DNA of 64,000 nucleotides. Origin: Cyclobacteriaceae bacterium. Its GTDB lineage: Bacteria > Bacteroidota > Bacteroidia > Cytophagales > Cyclobacteriaceae. Position 1 is the first letter of the stretch; each line of letters opens with the position of its first letter. The stretch spans positions 1 to 64,000 of the forward strand of contig CATQIH010000042.1 in assembly GCA_958296015.1 (NCBI GenBank), in the 5' to 3' direction. The position numbers and the translations under genes are program-made. A model generated the notes under the pieces. The model saw nothing but the letters and a program-made list of their open reading frames with translations. It was not told the DNA's origin and made no database searches. Positions 35,688 to 44,031 of this stretch are shown here, in pieces.

Positions 35688-35755
35688 ACACAACGAATGT
35701 GGATACGCCATATGGCGGTTATATCCACTATACCTACCATGCTATAGTGAACTCA
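35688..35755 (-). other. attI-like region with nested palindromes
   Basis: Contains the core CAAC (35691-35694; GTTGTGTGC on the minus strand), then GTGGATA/TATCCAC (35699-35705 and 35722-35728) enclosing the perfect palindrome CGCCATATGGCG (35706-35717), then CACTATA/TATAGTG (35726-35732 and 35743-35749). It lies between the recombinase stop and the first cassette and lacks the arms of the attC-like sites. Role as primary insertion site is inference. Confidence 0.55.
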
Positions 35756-35812
35756 GAAGTTGAGGTGTTACAGCTTGTATGATAGGTACTTTTGTTCATT
35801 TTTAATTATTTT

Positions 35813-37483
35813 TCATTCAAAGGTAAGACTATCTAATGGACTTTGTATGTCCTTTAGTGCCTTAGTGCTGACATGGGTATAAACTTCCGTAGTTCGGCTG
35901 CTTCCATGACCCAACAAAACCTGAATATAACGTAAATCCGTACCTTTTTCAAGCAAATGTGTAGCAAAACTATGCCTTAAGGTATGCAGAGTAGCTTTTT
36001 TGGTTATTTTGGATTTTCTGCAAGCTTTTTTCAACACATTCTGCGCGCTCCTAGATGAATACTTTCCTCCTTCCTTGCCTTCAAAGAGATAGTCCTTGGG
36101 TTCATACAACTGATAGTAACTTCTCAGTATGGGTAATATACTTTTTGACAACAGACTTATTCTGTCTTTCTTGCCTTTGGCATTTCTTACAGTAACCTGC
36201 ATGCGTTTGCTGTCCAAATCCTTGAGTTTCAGGTTCAGGGCTTCGCTAATTCTTAGTCCTGCCGAATAGATGAGCATCAACAGGCATTTGTGCTTGAGGT
36301 TGTCTACACTCTCAAAAATCCTGTATACCTCCTGCTCATTGAGCACTACCGGTAGTTTACGTTCTTTGACGGGCCTTTCTATAAAGTAGAACTTCCTTCT
36401 GCCACCCAACACTTGTTCATAGTAAAATTTAATTGCGTTGATACTTTGATTTTGATAAGAAGTAGATACCTGACGCTCTTCTACTAGATAACGAAGAAAC
36501 GCTATGATCTCTTTTTCAGTGATCTCTTCGGGGGCCAGTCTGGGATAATAGTTGATGAACTCCTCAAACATGCTGGTATACGTTCTGATCGTGCTAGGGC
36601 TATAACGTTTCAGGTGGAGCTGGTCCATCATGACCTGTGGACAGCTTCTGTAGTTAATTATATCTTCTTTGCAGACCTTAGCTTTACCTTTCGTAGACTT
36701 TTCATCACTAAAGCTCAACTTCCAGCCATTATCTTGGCAAAAATTTTCAATATCAGCTCTTACTATAGGAGTGTCAGCGATACTCCACCATCTGTTGTTG
36801 TCGTCATACTTGGGATAAGGCAGCTGCTTGATGAAAGTGATCAGCTTTTTGTCATAGGCAAATAACAGCCTTATGCGTCCTGCTTTGACAGCTGCGGTGA
36901 GTTCTTTTGATTTGTACTGCTGTTTTTTGATAGAAGTAATGCTTTCTGGTGAGGAAAGTATTTGTTCTGTGAGCCGATCGGTGAAGTAGTTCCGCAGAAG
37001 TCGTAGATTGGTCTCAGTATTGGTGATCTCCCAAAGATACGTGTTGGCGTTCCATCTGGCATAGTGCAGGCTTCGGATGAATTTGATATCAGCTTCTTGT
37101 TTTTTTATCTGCACAAACAGCTTTTTAGCTGTGATAACCAGTTTAACCTGATCCTGCTGCTGAGACTGCGTGGCAACATGGATAGTTGAGATATTAAAAA
37201 TTTCAGTGTTTTTAGCAACTTTTTGTTCAACAGTCACTCGATTGTTATGCTCCCGTTTTTGCTTACCGTCTGGTAGCAAGATGTCAATGTTATCAAAGAT
37301 AGCTTTTAACGCTTCAAAACTTTCTCTGCTGTAGGGTATGTGCCAGCATTTTTTACTTTGACTCCACTTTCTGCCATTCAACTGTTTGACCCTTTCAATA
37401 TAATCATGGCGGTAGGGCAAATTCAGCTTAATGCGTTTTTCTCCCTTGTGCATCATACTTTCCACTTGAATGGCCTCTGACAT
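35813..37483 (-). CDS. tyrosine recombinase with N-terminal triple-module extension, candidate cassette integrase
   Basis: A 556-residue protein. Residues about 275-556 are an XerC/D-like recombinase: SAM-like domain 280-370, R411 (GLRISEAL), a hairpin lysine near 436 (NAKGKKDR), H500 and R503 (LHTLRHSFATHLL), H526 (LLGHGSS), Y535 (TTEVYTHV), ending SPLDSL. That ending is shared with integron integrases, but the extra insertion of IntI between the lysine and HxxR is absent. Residues about 15-260 hold three copies of a roughly 50-residue module: a basic beta hairpin, a helix, then a tryptophan near ...RKWSQSKKCWHIP, ...ARWNANTYLWEI or ...YDDNNRWWSI. It is upstream of and co-oriented with the array, as in reverse integrons. 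Confidence 0.88.
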   Translation of the reverse strand: MSEAIQVESMMHKGEKRIKLNLPYRHDYIERVKQLNGRKWSQSKKCWHIPYSRESFEALKAIFDNIDILLPDGKQKREHNNRVTVEQKVAKNTEIFNISTIHVATQSQQQDQVKLVITAKKLFVQIKKQEADIKFIRSLHYARWNANTYLWEITNTETNLRLLRNYFTDRLTEQILSSPESITSIKKQQYKSKELTAAVKAGRIRLLFAYDKKLITFIKQLPYPKYDDNNRWWSIADTPIVRADIENFCQDNGWKLSFSDEKSTKGKAKVCKEDIINYRSCPQVMMDQLHLKRYSPSTIRTYTSMFEEFINYYPRLAPEEITEKEIIAFLRYLVEERQVSTSYQNQSINAIKFYYEQVLGGRRKFYFIERPVKERKLPVVLNEQEVYRIFESVDNLKHKCLLMLIYSAGLRISEALNLKLKDLDSKRMQVTVRNAKGKKDRISLLSKSILPILRSYYQLYEPKDYLFEGKEGGKYSSRSAQNVLKKACRKSKITKKATLHTLRHSFATHLLEKGTDLRYIQVLLGHGSSRTTEVYTHVSTKALKDIQSPLDSLTFE

Positions 37484-37512
37484 ACGTAAGAATAATTGAT
37501 TGTAACTTCATC

Positions 37513-37558
37513 ACTTATGGCGTATACACAACATATGGGTAGGCTATACGCCATAAGT
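37513..37558. promoter_or_regulatory. inverted repeat upstream of the recombinase, shares a motif with attI
   Basis: ACTTATGGCGTATA (37513-37526) and TATACGCCATAAGT (37545-37558) form a perfect 14-bp inverted repeat with an 18-base loop that contains CACAAC. TATGGCGTATACACA (37517-37531) matches 14 of 15 bases of TATGGCGTATCCACA on the minus strand of the attI-like region. It lies 30 bases before the recombinase start, so it may be a binding site for self-control. Confidence 0.55.
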
Positions 37559-38238
37559 AAAAGCATGAAAGTAATCTACAGCTATAAAACTATTGCTATA
37601 AGTAATCAAATTATCTTACCTGGGTAGCATATATCTCAAGAATACTCATTAATCAATGGAATGCAATACATAGCCCTACCCTAACTTTTCTCCACTCATC
37701 ATGGCGTAGACCTGGAGTATAAATGTCCCCTGTTTCAATGTAAAGATTCTCTGTAGGGTTACTAGTAAACCGGCGGACTTTAGGGTTTCAAGGGTAGTGA
37801 TTAAAATATCCAATTGAGTTACATGAACTAATGGCTGATGACATAAACTAATTTATTTGGCTTTGCTTTTGGCTGTTTTTGCTGCTAGTAAAGTTTGCCT
37901 TCTCTATAATTGCCTGCTCAAAAGGAATATTCAGCAGAATACTGCATCATTTTATTGGCAAACTATAAAGAAAATGTTACTTGGTTTGAAATTAGATAGC
38001 TGCTAAGACAGTTTTTCTATTTGGTTTGAAAAAATTACTAACCTTACGACATTAAAAAACCACATAGGTTATACTGGCAAAGTCTACGTAATTTTTAACA
38101 TTTTTGCTATTGGTAAGAAACACCACATTGTGATGGTATTACCTGATCTGGATAGTAGTAATCATTGCTTTTGATGCGTTATGCGTTAAGATTTTGATAA
38201 TCGGCATACTAATCTATCATCACATAGGTTTTCAATCA

Positions 38239-38252
38239 TTTGTGTACACAAA
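38239..38252. promoter_or_regulatory. 14-bp perfect palindrome
   Basis: TTTGTGTACACAAA, three bases past the stop of the primase-like gene. Could be a protein-binding site or part of a transfer origin; no T-run follows, so a terminator is unlikely. Confidence 0.3.
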
Positions 38253-38255
38253 CTT

Positions 38256-39980
38256 TTAAATCCCAATCTCCCGATCTTTCTGCCTTCCTATACCCTGGCC
38301 ATGCTCCTGTTGCTGACCTTTCATTTTATCTTCAACAGACAGGTAAGTATCAACTTCCTGATCATTGAGGTGAGGGTAATTTTTGTAATAATGTAGTTTG
38401 CGTGACATTTGTTCGTGTGCCGGATTGCCGGCTATTTGTTGTTGCAGTATATCTATCTGCTGGTTATATCTTCTCTGTGTTTCCAAAAATCCATCAGCTG
38501 TATCATTGCTTGTATTTTCCTGCTGATGCATTTTGGGCTGAGCAACACCTGGCACCTGCGTTTTGATATGGTTATCTGCATCATGAAAAGCCTGTACTCC
38601 TTTTTGGGTTTGTGCATTGATCTGGTCTATCCTTTTTTCTGCTACCAAGGGTCTTTCTGGTGACAGCATGGCTTTCTCCTGTTCCTTATTCAGTACCACA
38701 CTGTCAGCCACTGTCTGGCTTTTCTCTGCTACATAGCCTGCATTAATTTTCTTCTCCTGCACAGGCTTTTTCAGACAATCTGCCAGTTTCTGATCGTTGT
38801 TGATCAATGCCACCTCTTTCAAAGAAAACTCAACCTGTTTCCCTGCTATGCTTCGCTCCACATAGTAGGAGGGAAGATTTTGGTGAGCCTCTTCAGAGAG
38901 GTTCGTATATTTTTTATGCTCAAGCATTTCTTCCATTTCCTGACCCGCTTTTTGCTTTCCAGCCAGCTGAACTTTGTGCGGTTCTTCTATCGTTCGGTCC
39001 AGCAGCCTTGCCTGGTGCAGGGCACCAGCGTACACATCAGCATTCCAGTCTTTGAACTGGGGCTTCTCGATATTGAAAGGAATACCGTTGTCTTTTAATT
39101 TGTGCTGGTATTTTTCATTGTATTGCCGACCTGCCTGATCGTTATCATTGGCCAGTACAACCTCTTTGGGCTGTAGCGTCTGTATCTTTTTCTGTATCAG
39201 ATTCATCTGCTTCTCAGATGGATTCCCTGCGGTGGCCACATAGACTACGTTTTGCCCGTTTGGTTTTTTATCGTGCAACTGATGGTAGCTCATGGCATCA
39301 ATGGGATGCTCGGTGAGGATGAGCTTATCCACGGTCCGGTCTTTTAAAGTAGGTTGAGAAAGCCATACGCCACTTTTTTCACCCAGAATTTTTTCTTTGC
39401 CATCACGTTTCATCGCCAGACCTGTGGGCTTACCCTGTTCATCTTCCAGCGGAAAAACCATCCATTTTTCATCTGCAACTTCGTTTAGCTTTATCTTTCC
39501 GGCAAAAGCAGGATGGTGACGGGTATCTGTTGTAAGTAATCTTTTCTCCAGGTAAACATCATCGAGTCCGGAAGGATGTGTAGTTGCAATCTTATGCACT
39601 ATAAATTGCTGCCGTTTCTTCTTATCCTGCTCGTTAATCTCAGTCACCGGCTGTTTTTGCTGAACAGGAACATAACCATGCTGAAACTCTCTAAGCGTAA
39701 GCCTTGCTTCATCCAGCGTTTTCTTTTCCCGGCTCATCACAAAATCTACCAGCGTACCCTTGTCGTCATTATCATGCTGGTTCACATAAAAATTTGCAAT
39801 TCCTGTTTTATTGTTTTTAGGAATATATACCTTATCACCCAGTTCCTGGTTAGTATAAGCTTTGTACCGTGGAGTATCTCTTGATTTATCCAGGATGTAA
39901 CCTGTTCTTTCCAGGTAGTCACGAATGTCAATGGTTTCCTTATAATGGCTTAACTCATCTTTAAATTTGCTATTTTCCAT
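38256..39980 (-). CDS. Toprim-domain (DUF3991-type) plasmid primase-like protein
   Basis: A 574-residue protein. Residues 1-110 match the N-terminal domain of conjugation-linked primases (IDIRDYLERTGYILDKSRDTPRYKAY). The Toprim core follows: the glutamate in LILTEHPIDAMSYHQL, then VVLANDNDQAGRQYNEKY with DxD. The C-terminal 250 residues are glutamine-rich and helical. Likely primes transferred single strands or processes plasmid DNA. Divergent from the transfer operon that starts after 40124. Confidence 0.82.
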   Translation of the reverse strand: MENSKFKDELSHYKETIDIRDYLERTGYILDKSRDTPRYKAYTNQELGDKVYIPKNNKTGIANFYVNQHDNDDKGTLVDFVMSREKKTLDEARLTLREFQHGYVPVQQKQPVTEINEQDKKKRQQFIVHKIATTHPSGLDDVYLEKRLLTTDTRHHPAFAGKIKLNEVADEKWMVFPLEDEQGKPTGLAMKRDGKEKILGEKSGVWLSQPTLKDRTVDKLILTEHPIDAMSYHQLHDKKPNGQNVVYVATAGNPSEKQMNLIQKKIQTLQPKEVVLANDNDQAGRQYNEKYQHKLKDNGIPFNIEKPQFKDWNADVYAGALHQARLLDRTIEEPHKVQLAGKQKAGQEMEEMLEHKKYTNLSEEAHQNLPSYYVERSIAGKQVEFSLKEVALINNDQKLADCLKKPVQEKKINAGYVAEKSQTVADSVVLNKEQEKAMLSPERPLVAEKRIDQINAQTQKGVQAFHDADNHIKTQVPGVAQPKMHQQENTSNDTADGFLETQRRYNQQIDILQQQIAGNPAHEQMSRKLHYYKNYPHLNDQEVDTYLSVEDKMKGQQQEHGQGIGRQKDREIGI

Positions 39981-40123
39981 AATTTATCTATTTATTTACT
40001 TCAATTACTTTCCTGTTTTATAGCTTGAAGAAAAAAAGAAGTTTATCAGAAATTATTTCATGTTTTGTTTGACAGAATTATTTTTTCTGTACATTAGCAT
40101 AAATTTCAATAATACTTATTGAA

Positions 40124-40366
40124 GTGTGGAACAAATTAGAGAAAAAAGCAAGGAACTGCAAGAATCTGAAACGAATTTCTTACCGGTGTTCCGATGAGGA
40201 CCTGGGCAGGAAGAACATATCAGGCAAAGAAAAGCACAGAAAGGCTTATGCCAGGATATTTGAGCAACAGGCACATAGCAATATGAAAGATAGACTTAAA
40301 AATTTTCATCAATTACAATCACAACTCAAACAAGAAAATCATGAAGAAGCAAAGAAAAACAGTTAG
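40124..40366 (+). CDS. small basic hypothetical protein before traE
   Basis: An 80-residue, very basic and glutamine-rich protein whose end overlaps the traE-like start by 26 bases. Only the C-terminal part (MKDRLKNFHQLQSQLKQENHEEAKKNS) looks like a designed coding sequence, and a shorter start there is possible. No family recognised. Confidence 0.3.
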   Translation: MWNKLEKKARNCKNLKRISYRCSDEDLGRKNISGKEKHRKAYARIFEQQAHSNMKDRLKNFHQLQSQLKQENHEEAKKNS

Positions 40367-40736
40367 CAAATGCCCAACAAGAATTAAAGCATGTCTGCGT
40401 CCAATGGCAGCATTAACTTTGGCGATGACTGCTATATCATCAGCTGCTCAGGCACAAGGTATTGTGGCCGGTGCTGGCAGAATCTCTGATACAATTATTC
40501 AACTCATTAACATTGCTTTTCCAGTCGCCTGCGGCCTGGCACTGATCGCAGTGATCTGGTTTGTATTTACCAAGAATCCGCAGTGGAAAGATTACACTGT
40601 AGGGTTGTTCATTGGCTTGTTGCTTTGGGGGGGCTACACTACTTATAAGGATGAAATCTTCAGCTACTTCAATGGCGGGGATCAGTTCACTACCACTGGC
40701 GGTGGTGCAGAAAACGGAGGCGGGGGCGGTGAGTAA
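40341..40736 (+). CDS. traE: TraE-like conjugative transfer protein (DUF4134)
   Basis: A 131-residue protein with a signal-like N-terminus (ALTLAMTAISSAAQAQG) and two membrane helices (IIQLINIAFPVACGLALIAVIWFVF and DYTVGLFIGLLLWGGYTTY). This is the TraE pattern of Bacteroides conjugative elements and a VirB2-like pilin candidate. First well-supported gene of the transfer operon. Confidence 0.85.
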   Translation: MKKQRKTVSKCPTRIKACLRPMAALTLAMTAISSAAQAQGIVAGAGRISDTIIQLINIAFPVACGLALIAVIWFVFTKNPQWKDYTVGLFIGLLLWGGYTTYKDEIFSYFNGGDQFTTTGGGAENGGGGGE

Positions 40737-40760
40737 CAGCAACCAAACAGTCATCAGATT

Positions 40761-41099
40761 ATGAAAAGTTATAAAAGACTGGACAAGCCAACAGGCATCT
40801 TTGGTATCGCTTTTGAAGACTGGGGAATATTTCTGTCAGTATCTATGGTCATGTTTTTTGTGGTCAACTTACTGCGTAACCTGATCAATCTTCCCAAAGC
40901 GGTGTATCCAATAGCACTCCTACTCACTATTGTGCTGTTTGTTGTGCTTAAAAAATCAAACAGGCAGAAAGTACCCATGTACCTGCACAGCAGGGTAGCC
41001 TGGCTGCTTACTCCGAAAAAACTGTTTATCATCAAACCTAACCCTTTCAACCATGATCAATCTCATCAGTCGGCCAAAAAGGCGAAGAGACGAACGTGA
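40761..41099 (+). CDS. traF: TraF-like conjugative transfer protein (DUF4133)
   Basis: A 112-residue protein with the DUF4133/VirB3-like start (YKRLDKPTGIFGIAFEDWGIF) and two membrane helices (about residues 25-45 and 50-70). It follows traE by 24 bases and overlaps the VirB4-like gene by 47. Confidence 0.85.
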   Translation: MKSYKRLDKPTGIFGIAFEDWGIFLSVSMVMFFVVNLLRNLINLPKAVYPIALLLTIVLFVVLKKSNRQKVPMYLHSRVAWLLTPKKLFIIKPNPFNHDQSHQSAKKAKRRT

Positions 41100-41916
41100 C
41101 TTGTCGGAAGCCATTCCAATTTTTAGCTTTGAAAATGATAAGGTGGTGTTTCGTGACGGTCACGTGGCGGTGGGCTTTCAGATTCATGCTGCGGAGATGG
41201 AAACATGGTCGGCAGCGGACTATGCCTCTTTTAACAACAGCCTGGCGCAGCAGCTTTCCTCCTTTCCGGAAGAAGCGGTTCTTCAAAAGACAGATATATA
41301 TTACTACGAAGAATACCAGGGCGACCCGGATGCCAGAGAATATTTTGAGATGAAAACACAGCAGCACTTTGCCCACAGCATGGTGCTGCACCACCACGGA
41401 TATCTCTTCATTAGTTTCCCACCGCTGGGCGTTAAAAAGAGAAACGGTATTCATCCGTTCAATACCCTGCTGCTTGCTTCCAGGAGTATGCTGGGTAATG
41501 TCTTCGGACGAATAGAAGAAACATTGGGCGTCGTGGAACAACAGGCTACGGAGTTTATCAATGGACTCCAGGGTGTACATGGAGTCACTTTCAGCAGGTT
41601 GTATGAAGAGGAATTGAAAACCCTGTATTCACAGTATTTCACCCTGAACTTTGAACCGGGAAGTCATGAGGATATTGCCTGCGCTGTATCAGCTGATCTC
41701 AATGGTATTCAGGTGGGAGAGAAGCGGTTAAACCTGATTTCTATGCGGGGCAGGGGTAACTTTATTGAAGATGCGGTCATCAACATTCATGGTGTGACGG
41801 CCCCGTATACTTACCTGCTGGGCAATTATATGCAGATTCCTCATATTACAACCACCACCATTAAACTGGAAGATACAGACTGGCCGACATTGCCTTTGGA
41901 GGAGACGAAGAAATGA
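41053..41916 (+). CDS. traG: TraG (VirB4-like) N-terminal part, ATPase domain missing
   Basis: A 287-residue protein matching the N-terminal domain of TraG/VirB4 ATPases (EAIPIFSFENDKVVFRDGHVAVGFQI, QHFAHSMVLHHHGYLFISFP). Full-length relatives are over 800 residues with Walker A and B motifs, which are absent here. The stop TGA overlaps the next ATG. Either an internal deletion joined this to a VirB6-like tail, or the ATPase part is encoded elsewhere. Confidence 0.75.
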   Translation: MINLISRPKRRRDERDLSEAIPIFSFENDKVVFRDGHVAVGFQIHAAEMETWSAADYASFNNSLAQQLSSFPEEAVLQKTDIYYYEEYQGDPDAREYFEMKTQQHFAHSMVLHHHGYLFISFPPLGVKKRNGIHPFNTLLLASRSMLGNVFGRIEETLGVVEQQATEFINGLQGVHGVTFSRLYEEELKTLYSQYFTLNFEPGSHEDIACAVSADLNGIQVGEKRLNLISMRGRGNFIEDAVINIHGVTAPYTYLLGNYMQIPHITTTTIKLEDTDWPTLPLEETKK

Positions 41917-42506
41917 CGATTGGTCTGCTCACTGCTTTCTCAGCCATTATGTATTTCTTTGTGCCTTATCTTTCCTCACTGGCTATAGGACAGACCGTCG
42001 TGGCCATGGCAGGCTCTAAAATGGTGATGGCACCGCTGGCTACCACCGCAGGTATTCTCCGTATGGCATCTTCCGGAGGTTCGGCAGCTGGGCAAGCCGT
42101 TAGCAAAAATACCAGTAGTTCCCAGAGCGGAAAATCAACCACTCAGGGAGGTAATAGTGGTATGACAGGTGGGGTAGGAGAGGGGCGCAATAGTAGTAGA
42201 CTTCAAAACATGGGTATTCAGCGTAGTGCTGATGTGCAGACCTCATATGCAGCGAATCCTGTAAGATCGCGTTCTCTAAGTTCGGCTTCAGGACAGCAGA
42301 GTAGCCCTTCCCGTGTATTTTATGGATCATCATCAAATGCTACAACGGCACAAAATAAACGGCTTGGTGGCAGACAGCAGGCAAGGATACCGTCAACACC
42401 AGTTAACAAACAACTGACGGCACCCAGAGCTTTGCCACCTGGCGACCGAAAACCAAGATACTTACTCGGACCTAAAACAACTGTAAATCAAGATGGAAAA
42501 GATTAA
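41913..42506 (+). CDS. probable C-terminal part of a TraJ (VirB6-like) protein
   Basis: A 197-residue protein with one or two hydrophobic segments at the start (GLLTAFSAIMYFFVPYLSSLAIG and VMAPLATTAGIL), then a long Ser/Gly/Gln-rich hydrophilic tail. VirB6-like TraJ proteins end this way after five or more membrane helices, most of which are missing here. It sits where traJ belongs, directly before traK. Alternative: a complete small membrane protein. Confidence 0.5.
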   Translation: MTIGLLTAFSAIMYFFVPYLSSLAIGQTVVAMAGSKMVMAPLATTAGILRMASSGGSAAGQAVSKNTSSSQSGKSTTQGGNSGMTGGVGEGRNSSRLQNMGIQRSADVQTSYAANPVRSRSLSSASGQQSSPSRVFYGSSSNATTAQNKRLGGRQQARIPSTPVNKQLTAPRALPPGDRKPRYLLGPKTTVNQDGKD

Positions 42507-43107
42507 AGACTATAACCGGGCTTTCAGGACGATGAAAGCAGTGACGCTGGTTTCGCTGATTGGATTTATGGCCGCTACGGTGATATATTACTTTCAGTAT
42601 AAGCAACTGGTAGATACCAAAAACGACCAGATATATGTCGTAACAGACAACGGAACGCTTTCTGCCTACCTCACCAGGGAAAGCGATGTGACTCCTTTTG
42701 AGGCTAAGTATTTATCGGAGATATTCATCCGCAGCATGTTTGCCCACGATGCAGAAAGTTATGAAAAACACCTGGATGATGCGTTACATCTTATTGACGA
42801 GCCTAGCGGATTGATGGTGGTAGAGCAGTTTGATAAAGGCAAGGTCAAGGACAACTACATCCGCTGGGGATCACGAACAGAGGTGCGCATTGATTCGGTA
42901 AAGATCATGAGCAATGGTATTCCTGCACAGGCAAAAGCATATTTCAAGCAACGCCATTATATCGGCACAGAACTAAAGACAGAGCTGGCGATTGCCTTGC
43001 AATACAACATCGTCAAGACGTATCGCAGTGATCGTAATCCTTTCGGATTACAGATTGCGAACCTGGACTTTATACCCTACCAAAAATCTTCTGACAATAA
43101 TGAATAG
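42493..43107 (+). CDS. traK: TraK-like (VirB8-type) conjugative transfer protein
   Basis: A 204-residue protein with a short cytoplasmic N-terminus, one membrane helix (AVTLVSLIGFMAATVIYYF) and a periplasmic VirB8-like domain (IFIRSMFAHDAESYEKHLDDALHLI). Overlaps the upstream gene by 14 bases, and traN follows after 3 bases. No traL or traM (VirB10-like) gene lies between, unlike in CTnDOT. Confidence 0.85.
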   Translation: MEKIKDYNRAFRTMKAVTLVSLIGFMAATVIYYFQYKQLVDTKNDQIYVVTDNGTLSAYLTRESDVTPFEAKYLSEIFIRSMFAHDAESYEKHLDDALHLIDEPSGLMVVEQFDKGKVKDNYIRWGSRTEVRIDSVKIMSNGIPAQAKAYFKQRHYIGTELKTELAIALQYNIVKTYRSDRNPFGLQIANLDFIPYQKSSDNNE

Positions 43108-43110
43108 CTA

Positions 43111-44031
43111 ATGAAAAAAGTAATATTCTGTACCTGCTTTCTGCTACTGCAAACCCTACTGGCCAGTGCTACTGATACTATTTATGTCAGCAATGAGCAG
43201 AATACCTACTTGGTGTTTGATGAAAATGTGACGCTGCTGGACCTGGGTGGTGAGAAAGAATTCGCCGAACAGCTGCCGGAAGAGAATGTCGTGCTGGTCA
43301 AAGATTTTGGTGCCAAAGCTGAAAAGAATGCCGTTTATGTCAAAGCCCGTACAGAAGGGGCTTCGGAAACGACCATTTTCGTCGCCGCCGGTGCCAGAGT
43401 TTTTGCCGGGGTGGTGTGCTTCAGGGCCGCAAACGATAAGATACTTTACGACTTCCGGGACAAGACCCTGAACAAAGCTGCTTCCTACAACCGGGAGAAC
43501 TATGTTCCGGAAGTGGATATCAGTTTGATTGAAGAACGGTTGTATTCATTGAGTGATGTTAAAAGAACCATCCTCGACAAAGGTGTCTCCAACAACAAGG
43601 TCAGCTGGTCGCTGATGAACCTGAAAGCAGACAATTCGGCCATTTACCTCAAGTTGCGACTGGAAAACAATTCAGCACTGGTATATCGCATAGAAAGTAT
43701 CAGTATTGAAAATGCTGAATTTTACAGGAAGCGTATGCTAAGCAGAAAGAAAGTAAATAAGATACCGGTGACACCCCTGATAGAAGGCAACATAACAGAT
43801 GTCAAACCCTATGGTTATCATGACTATTATGTTGCCATACCGGTATATGCTGTGGGAGAGCAGGGAGCGGTTATGATCACCATCAGGGAGACGAGCGGTA
43901 TCCGGTCACTTCAACTGGAAAACCAGGTATTAAAAAACCAGTATGAAGCATTCTCAGATTTCCTTGGCCATTATCTGCCTTGTCATCGCCCTGCTTCCGG
44001 CAATGGCATTGGCACAGGAAGATCCCTATGA
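43111..44031 (+). CDS. traN: TraN-like conjugative transfer protein (DUF4138)
   Basis: A 306-residue exported protein (signal MKKVIFCTCFLLLQTLLASA), with the DUF4138 pattern of TraN outer-membrane/VirB9-like components (VSNEQNTYLVFDENVTLLDLG, LYSLSDVKRTILDKGVSNNKVSWSLMNL). The last 30 codons overlap the next gene by 89 bases and look unconstrained (HYLPCHRPASGNGIGTGRSL), so the original end may have been shorter. Confidence 0.85.
   Translation: MKKVIFCTCFLLLQTLLASATDTIYVSNEQNTYLVFDENVTLLDLGGEKEFAEQLPEENVVLVKDFGAKAEKNAVYVKARTEGASETTIFVAAGARVFAGVVCFRAANDKILYDFRDKTLNKAASYNRENYVPEVDISLIEERLYSLSDVKRTILDKGVSNNKVSWSLMNLKADNSAIYLKLRLENNSALVYRIESISIENAEFYRKRMLSRKKVNKIPVTPLIEGNITDVKPYGYHDYYVAIPVYAVGEQGAVMITIRETSGIRSLQLENQVLKNQYEAFSDFLGHYLPCHRPASGNGIGTGRSL

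Larger units (their letters stand above)
18277..35755 (-). other. integron-like gene cassette array with attC-like sites
   Basis: Between the rep gene and a tyrosine recombinase, minus-strand genes alternate with about 19 sites, mostly near 130 bases long. Each site begins (plus strand) with an AAC core, often preceded by GCC, and ends with GTT followed by A or G. Arms next to the cores form imperfect inverted repeats, commonly TGCAGCCG..CAGG.CCGGG with CCCGGCTGGCGGCTGCA, one base longer on one side. Cassettes hold one gene or one overlapping gene pair, nearly all on the same strand. Contents are mostly toxin-antitoxin pairs, lipoproteins and unknowns. Genes appear to carry their own promoters. 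These are the hallmarks of a chromosomal-type integron array, here beside plasmid replication and transfer genes. Confidence 0.85.
37484..38255. other. long intergenic region upstream of the recombinase
   Basis: About 770 AT-rich bases with no convincing gene. It contains the inverted repeat at 37513-37558, two copies of TTGGTTTGAA 40 bases apart (37981 and 38021), two CACATAGGTT copies (near 38054 and at 38221), and a palindrome at 38239-38252. It should hold the recombinase promoter. It may also be an old recombination scar between the array and the transfer region. Confidence 0.4.

Noticed and set aside
20769..35694. CRISPR array
   Set aside because: Repeats are long, imperfect and palindromic with gene-sized gaps; there are no short uniform spacers and no cas genes.
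35813..37483. Canonical integron integrase IntI
   Set aside because: The IntI-specific insertion between the hairpin lysine and HxxR is absent and the N-terminus is far too long.
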